Below, in pieces: positions 40,624 to 49,405 of a DNA stretch of 64,000 nt (its first letter is position 1; the number at the start of each line of letters is the position of its first letter). The stretch is from Clostridiales bacterium (lineage in GTDB: Bacteria; Bacillota; Clostridia; Christensenellales; Aristaeellaceae), in the NCBI GenBank assembly GCA_004557905.1, contig SFFH01000006.1:1-64000 (forward strand), written 5' to 3'. The position numbers were made by a program, and so were the translations under genes. Under the pieces are notes generated by a model. It did not search any database. It had not been told where the DNA came from and saw only the letters and a list, made by a program, of their open reading frames with translations.

Positions 40624-43296
40624 ATGTCCAAGATGAAGGTTCAAGATGCAACAAAGGAACTGAGCCGCAGGGCGGCGAAGCTGCTTGGCGACGTGGGAAG
40701 CGTTCGCGCGCAGGCGGAGAAGACGCTTGCCGAGCTGCGCAAGATCGAGAGCGGTTTTGTGCAGCGCGAGGAAGCGGAGCGCGAGGAGAAGCGTCGTGAG
40801 GAGCAGCAGAGAGCGCTGAGCGCGCAGAGCAAGGCCTGGACGATGCCCGACGATGTGCCGCCGGCAGAGGAAAAGAAGGAAGAAGAGAAGAAGGAAGCGC
40901 CTCAGGCTGCTGAAAAGCCGGCTCAGGAGGAGCGCGCGCCGCGCGCCGCGCAGGCCGCGCCGGCTCCGCAGACTGCACAGGCTCCGCAGGGACAGCGCCC
41001 GATGGGCAACGGCCCGCGTCCGGTGCGCGAGGGCGGCAATTTCCAGCCGCGTACGCCGGGCCAGAACGGTCCGCGTCCGATGCGCGAGGGCGGCAATTTC
41101 CAGCCGCGCACGCCGGGCCAGAGCGGCCCGCGTCCGGGCAGTCGTGAGGGCGGCAGCTTCCAGCCGCGTCCGCAGGGACAGGGCGCCGCGCAGGGCCGCC
41201 CGTTCAATCCGAACGGTCCGCGTCCGCAGGGCCAGGGAGCGCCGCGTCCGATGGGCGCGCAGGGCGGCGCAGGCCGTCCGATGGGCGCCGGCCGTCCCGC
41301 AGGCAGCCGCGGCCCGAAGGGTCCGGAGCTCATGCCGACCGTGGAGAAGGAGCGCGTCTCCAACTACGATCCCAACAAGAAGCTCCGCCAGCGTCAGCAT
41401 GATCCGGAGCATCAGAATGTCAAGAACCGCAAGCAGCTTGCCCGCGAAACCGGCTACGGCGTGGACGACGATGTGATGCGCGGCGGCCGCAGGAAGAAGG
41501 GCAAGCAGCTTTCTGCGCAGCAGATGATGGCGCCGATCAAGATCGAGACCGCCTACATGACGGCTGAGACGATCACCGTTCGTGACCTGACCGAGCGCAT
41601 CGGCAAGCCGGCCGGCGAGATCATCAAGAAGCTGATGCTGCTGGGCATCATGGCGACGATCAACCAGGAGCTCGACTACGACACCGCGTCGCTGGTCGCC
41701 TCCGAGTTCGGCGTGACGCTGGAAATGAAGCTTGACAAGACCGCCGAGGACGCGCTCTCCGCCGAGAACGTGGAGGACGCCGAGGAGGACCTCATCACCC
41801 GTCCGCCGGTCGTCACCATCATGGGCCACGTCGATCACGGCAAGACCTCGCTGCTGGACTACATCCGCAAGACCAAGGTGACCGCGGGCGAGGCGGGCGG
41901 CATCACGCAGCACATCGGCGCGTACACCGCCAGTGTCGACGGCCGTCAGATTACCTTCCTGGATACGCCGGGCCACGAGGCGTTCACCGCCATGCGCGCG
42001 CGCGGCACCCAGGCGACCGATATCGCCATCCTGGTCGTCGCGGCGGACGACGGCGTCATGCCGCAGACCGTTGAGTCCATCAACCACGCCAAGGCGGCGA
42101 AGTGCCCGGTCATCGTGGCGATCAACAAGATCGACAAGCCGGCGGCCGATCCGGACGCGGTGAAGCAGGAGCTGACCCGCTACGAGCTGGTGCCGGAGGA
42201 GTGGGGCGGCGACACCATCATGGTGCCGGTGTCCGCGAAGACCGGCGAGGGCGTTGACGAGCTGCTGGAGAACGTCCTGCTGCTGGCCGACGTGCTGGAG
42301 CTGAAGGCGAACCCGGACCGCAAGGCTCGCGGCGTCATCATTGAGGCGAAGCTGGATCACTCCCGCGGCGCCGTGGCGACCGCGCTGGTGCAGAACGGCA
42401 CGCTTCATGTGGGCGACATGGTCGTGGCGGGCAACGCCTATGGCCGCGTCCGCGCGATGATTTCTTCCCGCGGCGAACGCGTGAAGACCGCGCTGCCGTC
42501 CACCCCGGTGGAAATCATCGGCTTTGGCGGCGTGCCGGAGGCCGGCGACGAGTTCATGGCGGTGGCCGACGAGAAGCTGGCGCGCCAGGTCGTCGAGGAG
42601 CGCGCGGCGAAGGCCCGTGCCTCCATGGTCAAGAACAGCTCCGCCTCCACGCTCGAGGAGCTTTACAGCAAGCTCGAGGAGGGCGAGGTCAAGGACCTGA
42701 ACATCATCATCAAGGCCGACGTGCAGGGCTCCGTCGAGGCGGTCAAGCAGTCGCTTGAAAAGCTCTCCAACAAGGAGGTCCGCGTCCGCACGATCCACAG
42801 CGGCGTCGGCGCGGTCACCGAGAACGACGTCATGCTCGCCGGCATCGACGGCGCGATCATCATCGGCTTCAACGTTCGTCCGGACGCGAAGGCGCGCGAG
42901 GCCGCGAATCGCGACGGCATCGATATCCGCTACTACCGCGTCATCTATCAGGCGATCGAGGACATCGAGAAGGCCATGAAGGGCCTGCTCGCGCCGGAGT
43001 TCCGCGAGAACGTGCTCGGCCACGCCGAGGTGCGCAATGTATTCAAGATCACGAACGTGGGCATCGTCGCCGGCTCCTATGTCACCGACGGTCTCATCCA
43101 GCGCAACGCGCAGGTTCGCCTGCTGCGCGACAACATCGTCGTCTACGAGGGCAAGATCACGTCCCTGCAGCGCTTCAAGGACGCCGTCAAGGAAGTCAAG
43201 GAAGGCTACGAGTGCGGCGTGTGCCTGGAGAACTACACCGACATCAAGGAAGGCGACGTCATCGAGTGCTTTGTCATGGAAGAGATTCCGCGCTGA
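40624..43296 (+). CDS. infB: Translation initiation factor IF-2
   Basis: The 890-residue GTPase places initiator tRNA on the ribosome. A coiled N-terminal start is followed by a Gly/Arg/Pro/Gln-rich linker (about residues 115-235) built of repeats such as NGPRPMREGGNFQPRTPGQ. The conserved core then holds IF2 N-terminal helices, G domain (GHVDHGKTSLLDYIRKT, DTPGHEAF, NKIDKP) and C-terminal OB domains. ATG 40624 follows AAGGGC; an upstream in-frame TTG lacks a site. GTPase motifs are complete. Confidence 0.95.
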   Translation: MSKMKVQDATKELSRRAAKLLGDVGSVRAQAEKTLAELRKIESGFVQREEAEREEKRREEQQRALSAQSKAWTMPDDVPPAEEKKEEEKKEAPQAAEKPAQEERAPRAAQAAPAPQTAQAPQGQRPMGNGPRPVREGGNFQPRTPGQNGPRPMREGGNFQPRTPGQSGPRPGSREGGSFQPRPQGQGAAQGRPFNPNGPRPQGQGAPRPMGAQGGAGRPMGAGRPAGSRGPKGPELMPTVEKERVSNYDPNKKLRQRQHDPEHQNVKNRKQLARETGYGVDDDVMRGGRRKKGKQLSAQQMMAPIKIETAYMTAETITVRDLTERIGKPAGEIIKKLMLLGIMATINQELDYDTASLVASEFGVTLEMKLDKTAEDALSAENVEDAEEDLITRPPVVTIMGHVDHGKTSLLDYIRKTKVTAGEAGGITQHIGAYTASVDGRQITFLDTPGHEAFTAMRARGTQATDIAILVVAADDGVMPQTVESINHAKAAKCPVIVAINKIDKPAADPDAVKQELTRYELVPEEWGGDTIMVPVSAKTGEGVDELLENVLLLADVLELKANPDRKARGVIIEAKLDHSRGAVATALVQNGTLHVGDMVVAGNAYGRVRAMISSRGERVKTALPSTPVEIIGFGGVPEAGDEFMAVADEKLARQVVEERAAKARASMVKNSSASTLEELYSKLEEGEVKDLNIIIKADVQGSVEAVKQSLEKLSNKEVRVRTIHSGVGAVTENDVMLAGIDGAIIIGFNVRPDAKAREAANRDGIDIRYYRVIYQAIEDIEKAMKGLLAPEFRENVLGHAEVRNVFKITNVGIVAGSYVTDGLIQRNAQVRLLRDNIVVYEGKITSLQRFKDAVKEVKEGYECGVCLENYTDIKEGDVIECFVMEEIPR

Positions 43297-43330
43297 GCAC
43301 AGGGTTAACAAGCTTTTGAGGTAATCGACT

Positions 43331-43711
43331 GTGGCAAAACAGCAGCAGTATGAGCGCACGGACCGCATTGCGTCGGAGATCATGCGTGAGGCGGAGCGGA
43401 TCATCCGTGAGGATGTATCCGATCCCCGCACGGACTGCATGTTCTCCATCACGCATGTGGACGTGACGCGCGATCTTCGCTATGCGAAGGTCTATGTCAG
43501 CGTTTATGAAGAGGAAAAGCGCGAGCCGATGATGAAGGCGCTCAAAAGCGCGGCGGGCTTTATCCGCCACAACATCGGCCGCAGGGTGCAGCTTCGCTAT
43601 ACGCCGGAGCTCCTCTTCGAGCTCGATACGACGATTGAGTACGGCGTGCACATTGCAAGCCTGATCAATCAGGTGAGAAAGACGGAGGGCAGTCGGTCCG
43701 ATGAGGAATGA
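43331..43711 (+). CDS. rbfA: Ribosome-binding factor A
   Basis: The 126-residue KH-like factor acts in late 30S maturation. Matches are EIMREAERIIREDVSDPR, FSITHVDVTRDLRYAKVYVSVY and RVQLRYTPELLFELDTTIEYG. GTG 43331 is the start. It overlaps nrnA by 11 bases. Usual place after infB. Confidence 0.94.
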   Translation: MAKQQQYERTDRIASEIMREAERIIREDVSDPRTDCMFSITHVDVTRDLRYAKVYVSVYEEEKREPMMKALKSAAGFIRHNIGRRVQLRYTPELLFELDTTIEYGVHIASLINQVRKTEGSRSDEE

Positions 43712-44663
43712 TCTTCAGGATTGGCTTTGTCTGGCGCGCAAGGCGAAGCGTATGGCGCTCATTGCTCACGTGTCCCCGGACGGGGACACCGTGGGCGCGA
43801 CGCTGGCGCTGCGCCTTGCTTTTTTGTCGCTCGGCAAAGCGGTGGACGTCGTCTGCGACGGTGAGGTGGACGCGAGCTTTTCCTATCTGCCGGGACACGA
43901 TGCGTTTCTGAAACCGGAACAGACGGACGGTCTGTATGATACGGCGGTCGCGGTGGACGTGAGCGACCGCAGGCTGCTGGGCAGGGCGGAGACGATCTTT
44001 GACAGCGCGGCGGTGCGCCTGGTGATCGACCATCATGCGACGAATCCGGCCTATGGCGACTGCAACTACATCCGCGGAGACGAGTGCGCCTGCTGCGTGC
44101 TGGCGTACGAGGCCATCCTGGGCCTGGGCGTGGGGGTGACGCTTGACATGGGCACCTGCCTGATGACGGGCATGTCCACGGACACCGGCCACTTCATGTA
44201 TCCGTACACCACGCCGCTGGCGTTTGAGGTGGCGGGCAAGCTGCGCGCGCTGGGCGTGGACGTGTCCTATATCACGCGCGTGCTGTACCGCACGCAGTCC
44301 CGGATCAGTGTGAATCTGACGCGCATCGCGTATCAGAAGCTGCGATTTGAGCTGGATGGTCAGGTCGGCGTGATCGAGCTGACGCGGCAGAACATCGAGG
44401 AAGCCGGCGCAACGGTAAATCAGACCGGCGGTCTGGTCAACCGCGCGCTGGAGATCGAGGGCGTGCGCATGGCGATTCTGGCGACGGAGCGCGAGGACGG
44501 CGTGAAGCTGAGCCTGCGCGCGGTGGAGCCGGATACGGTCAGTGACATCGCCAAACAGTTCGGCGGCGGCGGCCATGCGCAGGCTGCGGGTGTCACCATG
44601 CAGCTGCCGATGAAGGACGCGGTTTCCGCCGTCCTCGCGGCGATGTCTGCCAAGCTCAGATAA
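43701..44663 (+). CDS. nrnA: Nano-RNase/pAp phosphatase NrnA
   Basis: The 320-residue DHH-DHHA1 phosphoesterase degrades very short RNA and converts pAp to AMP in Bacillus. Metal motifs: HVSPDGDTVGA, AVDVSDRR, IDHHATN and TGMSTDTGHF. The DHHA1 end has FGGGGHAQAAG. The start overlaps rbfA, so translation is coupled. Repeat B begins at its stop codon. Confidence 0.93.
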   Translation: MRNDLQDWLCLARKAKRMALIAHVSPDGDTVGATLALRLAFLSLGKAVDVVCDGEVDASFSYLPGHDAFLKPEQTDGLYDTAVAVDVSDRRLLGRAETIFDSAAVRLVIDHHATNPAYGDCNYIRGDECACCVLAYEAILGLGVGVTLDMGTCLMTGMSTDTGHFMYPYTTPLAFEVAGKLRALGVDVSYITRVLYRTQSRISVNLTRIAYQKLRFELDGQVGVIELTRQNIEEAGATVNQTGGLVNRALEIEGVRMAILATEREDGVKLSLRAVEPDTVSDIAKQFGGGGHAQAAGVTMQLPMKDAVSAVLAAMSAKLR

Positions 44664-44712
44664 ACCGCGCGAAGCGAAGAAGGGGTCCGGGCGGCAGACC
44701 GGCGTAACCCCG
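44663..44712. repeat. Dispersed intergenic repeat B, copy 3
   Basis: AACCGCGCGAAGCGAAGAAG, then TCCGGGCGGCAGACC and GGCGTAACC, filling most of the nrnA-truB gap. Compare 33496 and 33600. Confidence 0.7.
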
Positions 44713-44729
44713 TTGATGGGAGGGACAGC

Positions 44730-45608
44730 ATGAACGGATTCCTCTGCGTGCTCAAGCCGCCGGGCATGACGTCGAGCGACGTCGTCGTCCGCGTTCGCCG
44801 CAGGCTGCCCAAGGGCACGAAGGTCGGCCATGCCGGCACGCTCGATCCCGAGGCGGCGGGCGTGCTGCCGCTGATGATCGGCAAGGCGTCCAGGCTGTTT
44901 GACTATCTGGTTGAAAAGGAAAAGGTCTATATCGCCGAGCTGAAGCCCGGCTATGCGACCGATACGCAGGACGCGCACGGAAGCATCGTTGCGGGCAGCG
45001 GCGAGACGGCGAGCCTTGAGCAGCTTGAGGCCGTGCTGCCTCAGTTTCTTGGGGAAATCATGCAGACGCCGCCGATGTTCTCCGCGCTCAAGCGCGACGG
45101 GCAGAAGCTGTGCGACCTCGCGCGAAAGGGCGTGGAGATCGAGCTTGAGGCGAGGCCCACACAGGTGCATGCCATCGATGTGCTGCATGTGCTCCCGCAA
45201 GGCGGCTTCATGCTGCGCGTGCGCTGCGGCAAGGGCACCTATATCCGCACGCTGTGCCACGATATCGGCAGGGCGATGGGCACGCAGGCGCATATGGGCC
45301 TGCTGCTGCGCACGAAAACCGGCATGTTCAGCCTGGACGATGCGCACACCATGGAAGAGATTGAGAACAGCGCCGACCTTTCGCCAATGCTGGTGGCGAT
45401 GGACCGGCCGCTCGGCCATGTGCCGCGCGTGGACGTCGCGCCGTGGGCGGAGCGCTTTGTGCGCAACGGCAACGCGCTGACCCCCAAAGAGCTGCGCGGC
45501 GAAATCCCGGAGGAACAGCCGGTCCGCCTGTACCTGAATGACCGGTTCGCCGGTATCGGCCGGATGCGCGGCGGACAGATGAAATTTGACGCAATGCTTC
45601 TGGAGTAA
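44730..45608 (+). CDS. truB: tRNA pseudouridine(55) synthase
   Basis: The 292-residue enzyme makes Psi55 in the T loop of tRNA. It has GFLCVLKPPGMTSSDVV, the catalytic-Asp motif GHAGTLDPEAAGVLPL, YATDTQDAHG and RCGKGTYIRTLCHDIG, and a C-terminal PUA-like region. GGGAGG lies before the ATG. Part of the nusA-to-ribF operon. Confidence 0.95.
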   Translation: MNGFLCVLKPPGMTSSDVVVRVRRRLPKGTKVGHAGTLDPEAAGVLPLMIGKASRLFDYLVEKEKVYIAELKPGYATDTQDAHGSIVAGSGETASLEQLEAVLPQFLGEIMQTPPMFSALKRDGQKLCDLARKGVEIELEARPTQVHAIDVLHVLPQGGFMLRVRCGKGTYIRTLCHDIGRAMGTQAHMGLLLRTKTGMFSLDDAHTMEEIENSADLSPMLVAMDRPLGHVPRVDVAPWAERFVRNGNALTPKELRGEIPEEQPVRLYLNDRFAGIGRMRGGQMKFDAMLLE

Positions 45609-45614
45609 GTAGAG

Positions 45615-46550
45615 ATGAAACTGCTAACACATGAGCGGCAATGGCGCGGCGGGGAAACCGTCGTCGCGTTCGGCATGTTCGACGGTGTGCATGAGGGCCA
45701 CGCGAGGCTGATGCGCACAGCGAACGAGCTGGCCGCGCTGCACGATCTGACGAGCGTGGTATACACATTCTCCTCGCATCCGATGGCGACGTTCGCACCG
45801 GACCGCGTGCCGCCGCAGCTGGAGACGCGCTCGGAAAAGGTGCGCACGATTGCGCAGCTGGGCGTGGACGTGGCGGTGCTGCGGCCGTTTGACCGGGCGT
45901 ACGCCGCGCTGTCGCCGGAGGAATTCGTGCGCTCGTTTGCCGAGGCGCTGCATCCGCGGCACGTCGTCATCGGGTTCAACTACTCGTTCGGGTGCAAGGG
46001 CGCGGGCAAGGCGGAGGACATGATCCGCCTGGGCAAGGCATTCGGCTTTGAGACGCACGTCGTGCCCGAGGTGCAGATTGACGGCCTTCCGGTGTCCTCC
46101 ACGCGCATCCGCGCAGCTGTGGGCGAGGGCGACATGGAGGAGGCGGAAAAGCTGCTCGGACGACCCTACGCGCTGTGCGGCGTGGTGGAGCACGGCAAGC
46201 AGCTGGGCCGCAGGCTCGACTTCCCGACGGCAAACCTGCGCTGGGACAGGAGCAAGGCGCTGCCGCCCAAGGGCGTGTACGCCGCGCTGGCGTTCGTGCG
46301 CGGAACGTGGTACATGGCCGCGGTGAACATCGGCGAGCACCCGACCGCGCCGGGCGGCAGGATGACCGTGGAGGCCAACCTGATCGGCTATGAGGGCGGG
46401 GAGTTCTACGGCTGCCACATGCGGCTGCTGCTGTGCAGACGGCTGCGCGCGGAGAAGAAGTTTGACAGCCTTGAGGCGCTGCGCGAGGAGGTCATGCGCA
46501 ACCGGATGCAGACGGTCGCCTACTTCCAGGAGAAGGCGACCGAGGCATAA
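45615..46550 (+). CDS. ribF: Bifunctional riboflavin kinase/FAD synthetase
   Basis: The 311-residue enzyme makes FMN then FAD from riboflavin. The N-terminal adenylyltransferase has AFGMFDGVHEGHARLM and SSTRIRAAVGEGDMEEA; the C-terminal kinase has GRRLDFPTANLRW with the PTAN motif. It starts 6 bases after truB. No FMN riboswitch precedes it, as expected for an internal operon gene. Confidence 0.95.
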   Translation: MKLLTHERQWRGGETVVAFGMFDGVHEGHARLMRTANELAALHDLTSVVYTFSSHPMATFAPDRVPPQLETRSEKVRTIAQLGVDVAVLRPFDRAYAALSPEEFVRSFAEALHPRHVVIGFNYSFGCKGAGKAEDMIRLGKAFGFETHVVPEVQIDGLPVSSTRIRAAVGEGDMEEAEKLLGRPYALCGVVEHGKQLGRRLDFPTANLRWDRSKALPPKGVYAALAFVRGTWYMAAVNIGEHPTAPGGRMTVEANLIGYEGGEFYGCHMRLLLCRRLRAEKKFDSLEALREEVMRNRMQTVAYFQEKATEA

Positions 46551-46583
46551 AAAGCGCGGAATAGCTCAAAATATTTGCAAAAA

Positions 46584-46627
46584 AACACGGAAGCGCTGTT
46601 TACAAAGCGGTGCTTCCGTGTTACAAT
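46584..46627 (+). promoter_or_regulatory. Hairpin overlapping the rpsO promoter
   Basis: AACACGGAAGC (46584-46594) pairs with GCTTCCGTGTT (46612-46622), likely ending the ribF transcript. TTTACA (46599-46604), 17 bases and TACAAT (46622-46627) form a promoter inside and beside it. Confidence 0.65.
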
Positions 46628-46724
46628 ATCCTTCGGTCTGAACCGTCGGCGCAGTTTGGCGATTCTCCGAACGCTCTACTATGCCGGCGGCGATTGGCAA
46701 AATATTTTCAGGAGGTCTTTATCC

Positions 46725-46988
46725 ATGGATAAGGCAATGAAGGAAGCTATCATCAAGGAATATGCCCGTCACGAGGGCGACACCGGCTCCCCCGAGGTGC
46801 AGATCGCGCTGCTGACCGCCCGCATCAATCACCTCAACGCGCATCTGAAGGACCATGCGAAGGATCACCACTCTCATCGTGGTCTGCTGCTGATGGTCGG
46901 TCAGCGCCGCAGCATGCTGGAGTACCTCAAGCGCATCGACATCGAGCGCTATCGTACGCTGGTTGCGAAGCTGGGTCTGCGCAAGTAA
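46725..46988 (+). CDS. rpsO: 30S ribosomal protein S15
   Basis: The 87-residue S15 binds 16S rRNA helices 20-22 early in 30S assembly. The match is end to end: HEGDTGSPEVQIALLTARINHLNAHLKDHAKDHHSHRGLLLMVGQRRSMLEYL. AGGAGG precedes ATG 46725. It comes before pnp, as in most bacteria, but with its own promoter and a terminator in between. Confidence 0.97.
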   Translation: MDKAMKEAIIKEYARHEGDTGSPEVQIALLTARINHLNAHLKDHAKDHHSHRGLLLMVGQRRSMLEYLKRIDIERYRTLVAKLGLRK

Positions 46989-47040
46989 TCGCGCAAAGTA
47001 TTCCGGGCTTTGTTCAAAAGGGCTTTGTCCCAGATGGCGT

Positions 47041-47078
47041 CGTTTGGGAGCTTGGTCTTCCAAACGGCGTTTTTTTGA
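47041..47078 (+). terminator. Terminator between rpsO and pnp
   Basis: CGTTTGG pairs with CCAAACG, then GCG and seven T. Some readthrough into pnp is likely. Confidence 0.75.
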
Positions 47079-47140
47079 GCGCGAGGGTTCGCGTCTCAAG
47101 GTGTGTTGGCAGGTGTAGGTAATTGAAAGGAGATTCCAAA

Positions 47141-49291
47141 GTGTACAAGGTGTATACCACTGAGCTGGCCGGCCGCAAGCTGTCCCTGGAGTTTGGCAAG
47201 TACTGCGGTCAGGCGAACGGCTCCGTGATCGTCCGCCTGGGCGACACGGTCGTCATGGTCAATGCGACCGCCGCCGAGAAGCCGCGCGAGGGTCAGGATT
47301 TCTTCCCGCTGAGCGTGGATTTTGAAGAGAAGATGTATGCCGTGGGCAAGCTGCCGGGCGGCTTCATCAAGCGCGAGGGCCGTCCTTCCGAGAAGGCGAC
47401 GCTGACCTCCCGCCTGATCGACCGTCCGCTGCGCCCGCTGTTCAACAAGGGCATCCGCAACGACGTGCAGGTCGTGGCGACCGTGCTGTCCGTCGAGCAG
47501 GACGTGACGCCGGACATCCCGGCCATGATCGGCGCCTCTGCGGCGCTGGCCGTTTCCGATATCCCGTGGGCCGGCCCGATTGCCGGCGTGAACGTCGGCC
47601 TGGTCGACGGTGAGGTCGTCATCAACCCGACCGTCGCCCAGCGCGAGGTTTCCAAGCTCAACCTGACCGTTGCCGGCACCGACGAGGCTGTGCTGATGGT
47701 GGAGGCTGGCGCGAAGGAGATCAGCGAGGAGGACATGCTCCGCGCCATCCTGACCGGCCACGAGGAGATCAAGAAGATCGTCGCCTTCCAGAAGGAGATC
47801 GTTGCCGAGATCGGCAAGGAGAAGCGCGAGTTCCCGGTCTTTGAGACCGGCGAGGACGTGAAGGAAGTCGTCCGCGCGGATTTCCTGGGCCGCATCGAGT
47901 GGGCGTTTGAGGCGTTTGACCGCCACGAGCGCAGCGACCGCGAGAAGGTCGTGGAAACCGAGGCGCACGAGAAGTACGCCGAGCGCTTCGAGGGCCGCAT
48001 GGGCGAGGTCGACGATGCGCTGTACTACCTCAAGAAGGAAGTCATGCGCCGCAAGATCATCGAGCAGGGCGTGCGCCCGGACGGCCGCACCCTGACCCAG
48101 ATCCGCCCGATCTGGTGCGAGGCCGGCGTGCTGCCGCGCACCCACGGTTCCGGCGTGTTCACCCGCGGCGAGACCCAGGTCATGTCCATCGCGACCCTGG
48201 CGCCGGTGTCCGAGGCGCAGGTCATCGAGGGCCTGGGCGTGGAGACCAGCGAGCGCTACATGCACAACTACAACTTCCCGCCGTACTCCACCGGTGAGGC
48301 GGGCCGCCTCAAGAGCCCGGGCCGCCGCGAGATCGGCCACGGTGCGCTGGCCAAGCGCGCGCTGGAGCCGGTGATCCCGCCGGTTGACGAGTTCCCGTAC
48401 GCGATCCGCGTCGTATCCGAGGTGCTTTCCTCCAACGGTTCTACCTCCCAGGCCTCCGTTTGTGGCTCCACGCTGGCGCTGATGGACGCGGGCGTGCCGA
48501 TCAAGGCGCCGGTTGCCGGCGTGGCAATGGGCCTGATCAAGGACGTGGAGAGCGGCAAGGTCGCTGTGCTGACCGATATCCAGGGCCTGGAGGACTTCCT
48601 GGGCGATATGGACTTCAAGGTCGCGGGCACCATGAACGGCATCACCGCGATCCAGATGGACATCAAGATCAAGGGCATCGACGAGGCGATCCTGCGCCAG
48701 GCGCTGTCCCAGGCGCTCGACGGCCGCCTGTTCATCCTGGGCAAGATGCTGGAGACCCTGCCGCAGCCGCGCGCCGAGCTGTCTCCGTACGCCCCGAAGA
48801 TCGTCAGCTTCATGATCAACCCGGAGAAGATCGCCGAGGTCATCGGCCCGCGCGGCAAGATGATCAACAAGATCATCGAGGAGACCGGCGTGAAGATCGA
48901 CATCGAGGACGATGGCAGCGTCTTTATCGCCACCAGCGATGCACAGGCCGCCGCAAAGGCGCGCCGCCTGATCGAGGGCATTGCCAAGGACGTCGAGGTC
49001 GGCGAGGTGTACACGGGCAAGGTCGTGCGCATGATGAACTTCGGCGTGTTCGTCGAGCTGCTGCCGGGCAAGGACGGCATGATCCACATTTCCAAGCTGG
49101 CCAAGGGCCGTGTGGAGAAGTGCGAGGACGTCGTCAAGATCGGCGATGAGCTCGAGGTCAAGGTCGTGGAGATCGACTCCCAGGGCCGCGTGAACCTCAT
49201 CCGCAACGACATCGAGTACGACAACACGGAGATGCCGCGCCGCAGCGCCCCGGGCCAGCGCCCGCCGCGCCGTGACGCCAACCGCCGCTGA
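47141..49291 (+). CDS. pnp: Polyribonucleotide nucleotidyltransferase (PNPase)
   Basis: The 716-residue exoribonuclease degrades RNA 3' to 5' using phosphate. Two RNase PH domains are clear (GLSVDFEEKMYAVGKLPGGFIKREGRPSEK-like and EILSSNGSTSQASVCGSTLALMDAG-like regions), then KH (IGPRGKMINKIIEETG) and S1 (GEVYTGKVVRMMNFGVFVELLPGKDG) domains. GTG 47141 after AAAGGAG is the start; an upstream TTG would overlap the ribosome binding site. The length is normal. Confidence 0.95.
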   Translation: MYKVYTTELAGRKLSLEFGKYCGQANGSVIVRLGDTVVMVNATAAEKPREGQDFFPLSVDFEEKMYAVGKLPGGFIKREGRPSEKATLTSRLIDRPLRPLFNKGIRNDVQVVATVLSVEQDVTPDIPAMIGASAALAVSDIPWAGPIAGVNVGLVDGEVVINPTVAQREVSKLNLTVAGTDEAVLMVEAGAKEISEEDMLRAILTGHEEIKKIVAFQKEIVAEIGKEKREFPVFETGEDVKEVVRADFLGRIEWAFEAFDRHERSDREKVVETEAHEKYAERFEGRMGEVDDALYYLKKEVMRRKIIEQGVRPDGRTLTQIRPIWCEAGVLPRTHGSGVFTRGETQVMSIATLAPVSEAQVIEGLGVETSERYMHNYNFPPYSTGEAGRLKSPGRREIGHGALAKRALEPVIPPVDEFPYAIRVVSEVLSSNGSTSQASVCGSTLALMDAGVPIKAPVAGVAMGLIKDVESGKVAVLTDIQGLEDFLGDMDFKVAGTMNGITAIQMDIKIKGIDEAILRQALSQALDGRLFILGKMLETLPQPRAELSPYAPKIVSFMINPEKIAEVIGPRGKMINKIIEETGVKIDIEDDGSVFIATSDAQAAAKARRLIEGIAKDVEVGEVYTGKVVRMMNFGVFVELLPGKDGMIHISKLAKGRVEKCEDVVKIGDELEVKVVEIDSQGRVNLIRNDIEYDNTEMPRRSAPGQRPPRRDANRR

Positions 49292-49327
49292 TCCGCAACG
49301 GTAAGACGCGTAAGTCAACAAGATCCG

Positions 49328-49366
49328 GGCTGGCTGTGAGCTGAAAGGCTCGCGGTCAGCCTTTTT
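49328..49366 (+). terminator. Terminator of pnp
   Basis: GGCTGGCTGTGAGC pairs imperfectly with GCTCGCGGTCAGCC, then TTTTTG. Confidence 0.7.
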
Positions 49367-49405
49367 GCATAGCATCAATCCAATCCAAACAGAATAGGAG
49401 AAACC

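Noticed and set aside
41020..41300. Repeat array resembling a CRISPR or minisatellite
   Set aside because: The repeats are in frame and encode the Gly/Arg/Pro-rich linker of IF-2; spacing and sequence are not CRISPR-like.
40165..43452. Long open frame opposite infB
   Set aside because: Antisense shadow of infB, with no start signal and a low-complexity translation.
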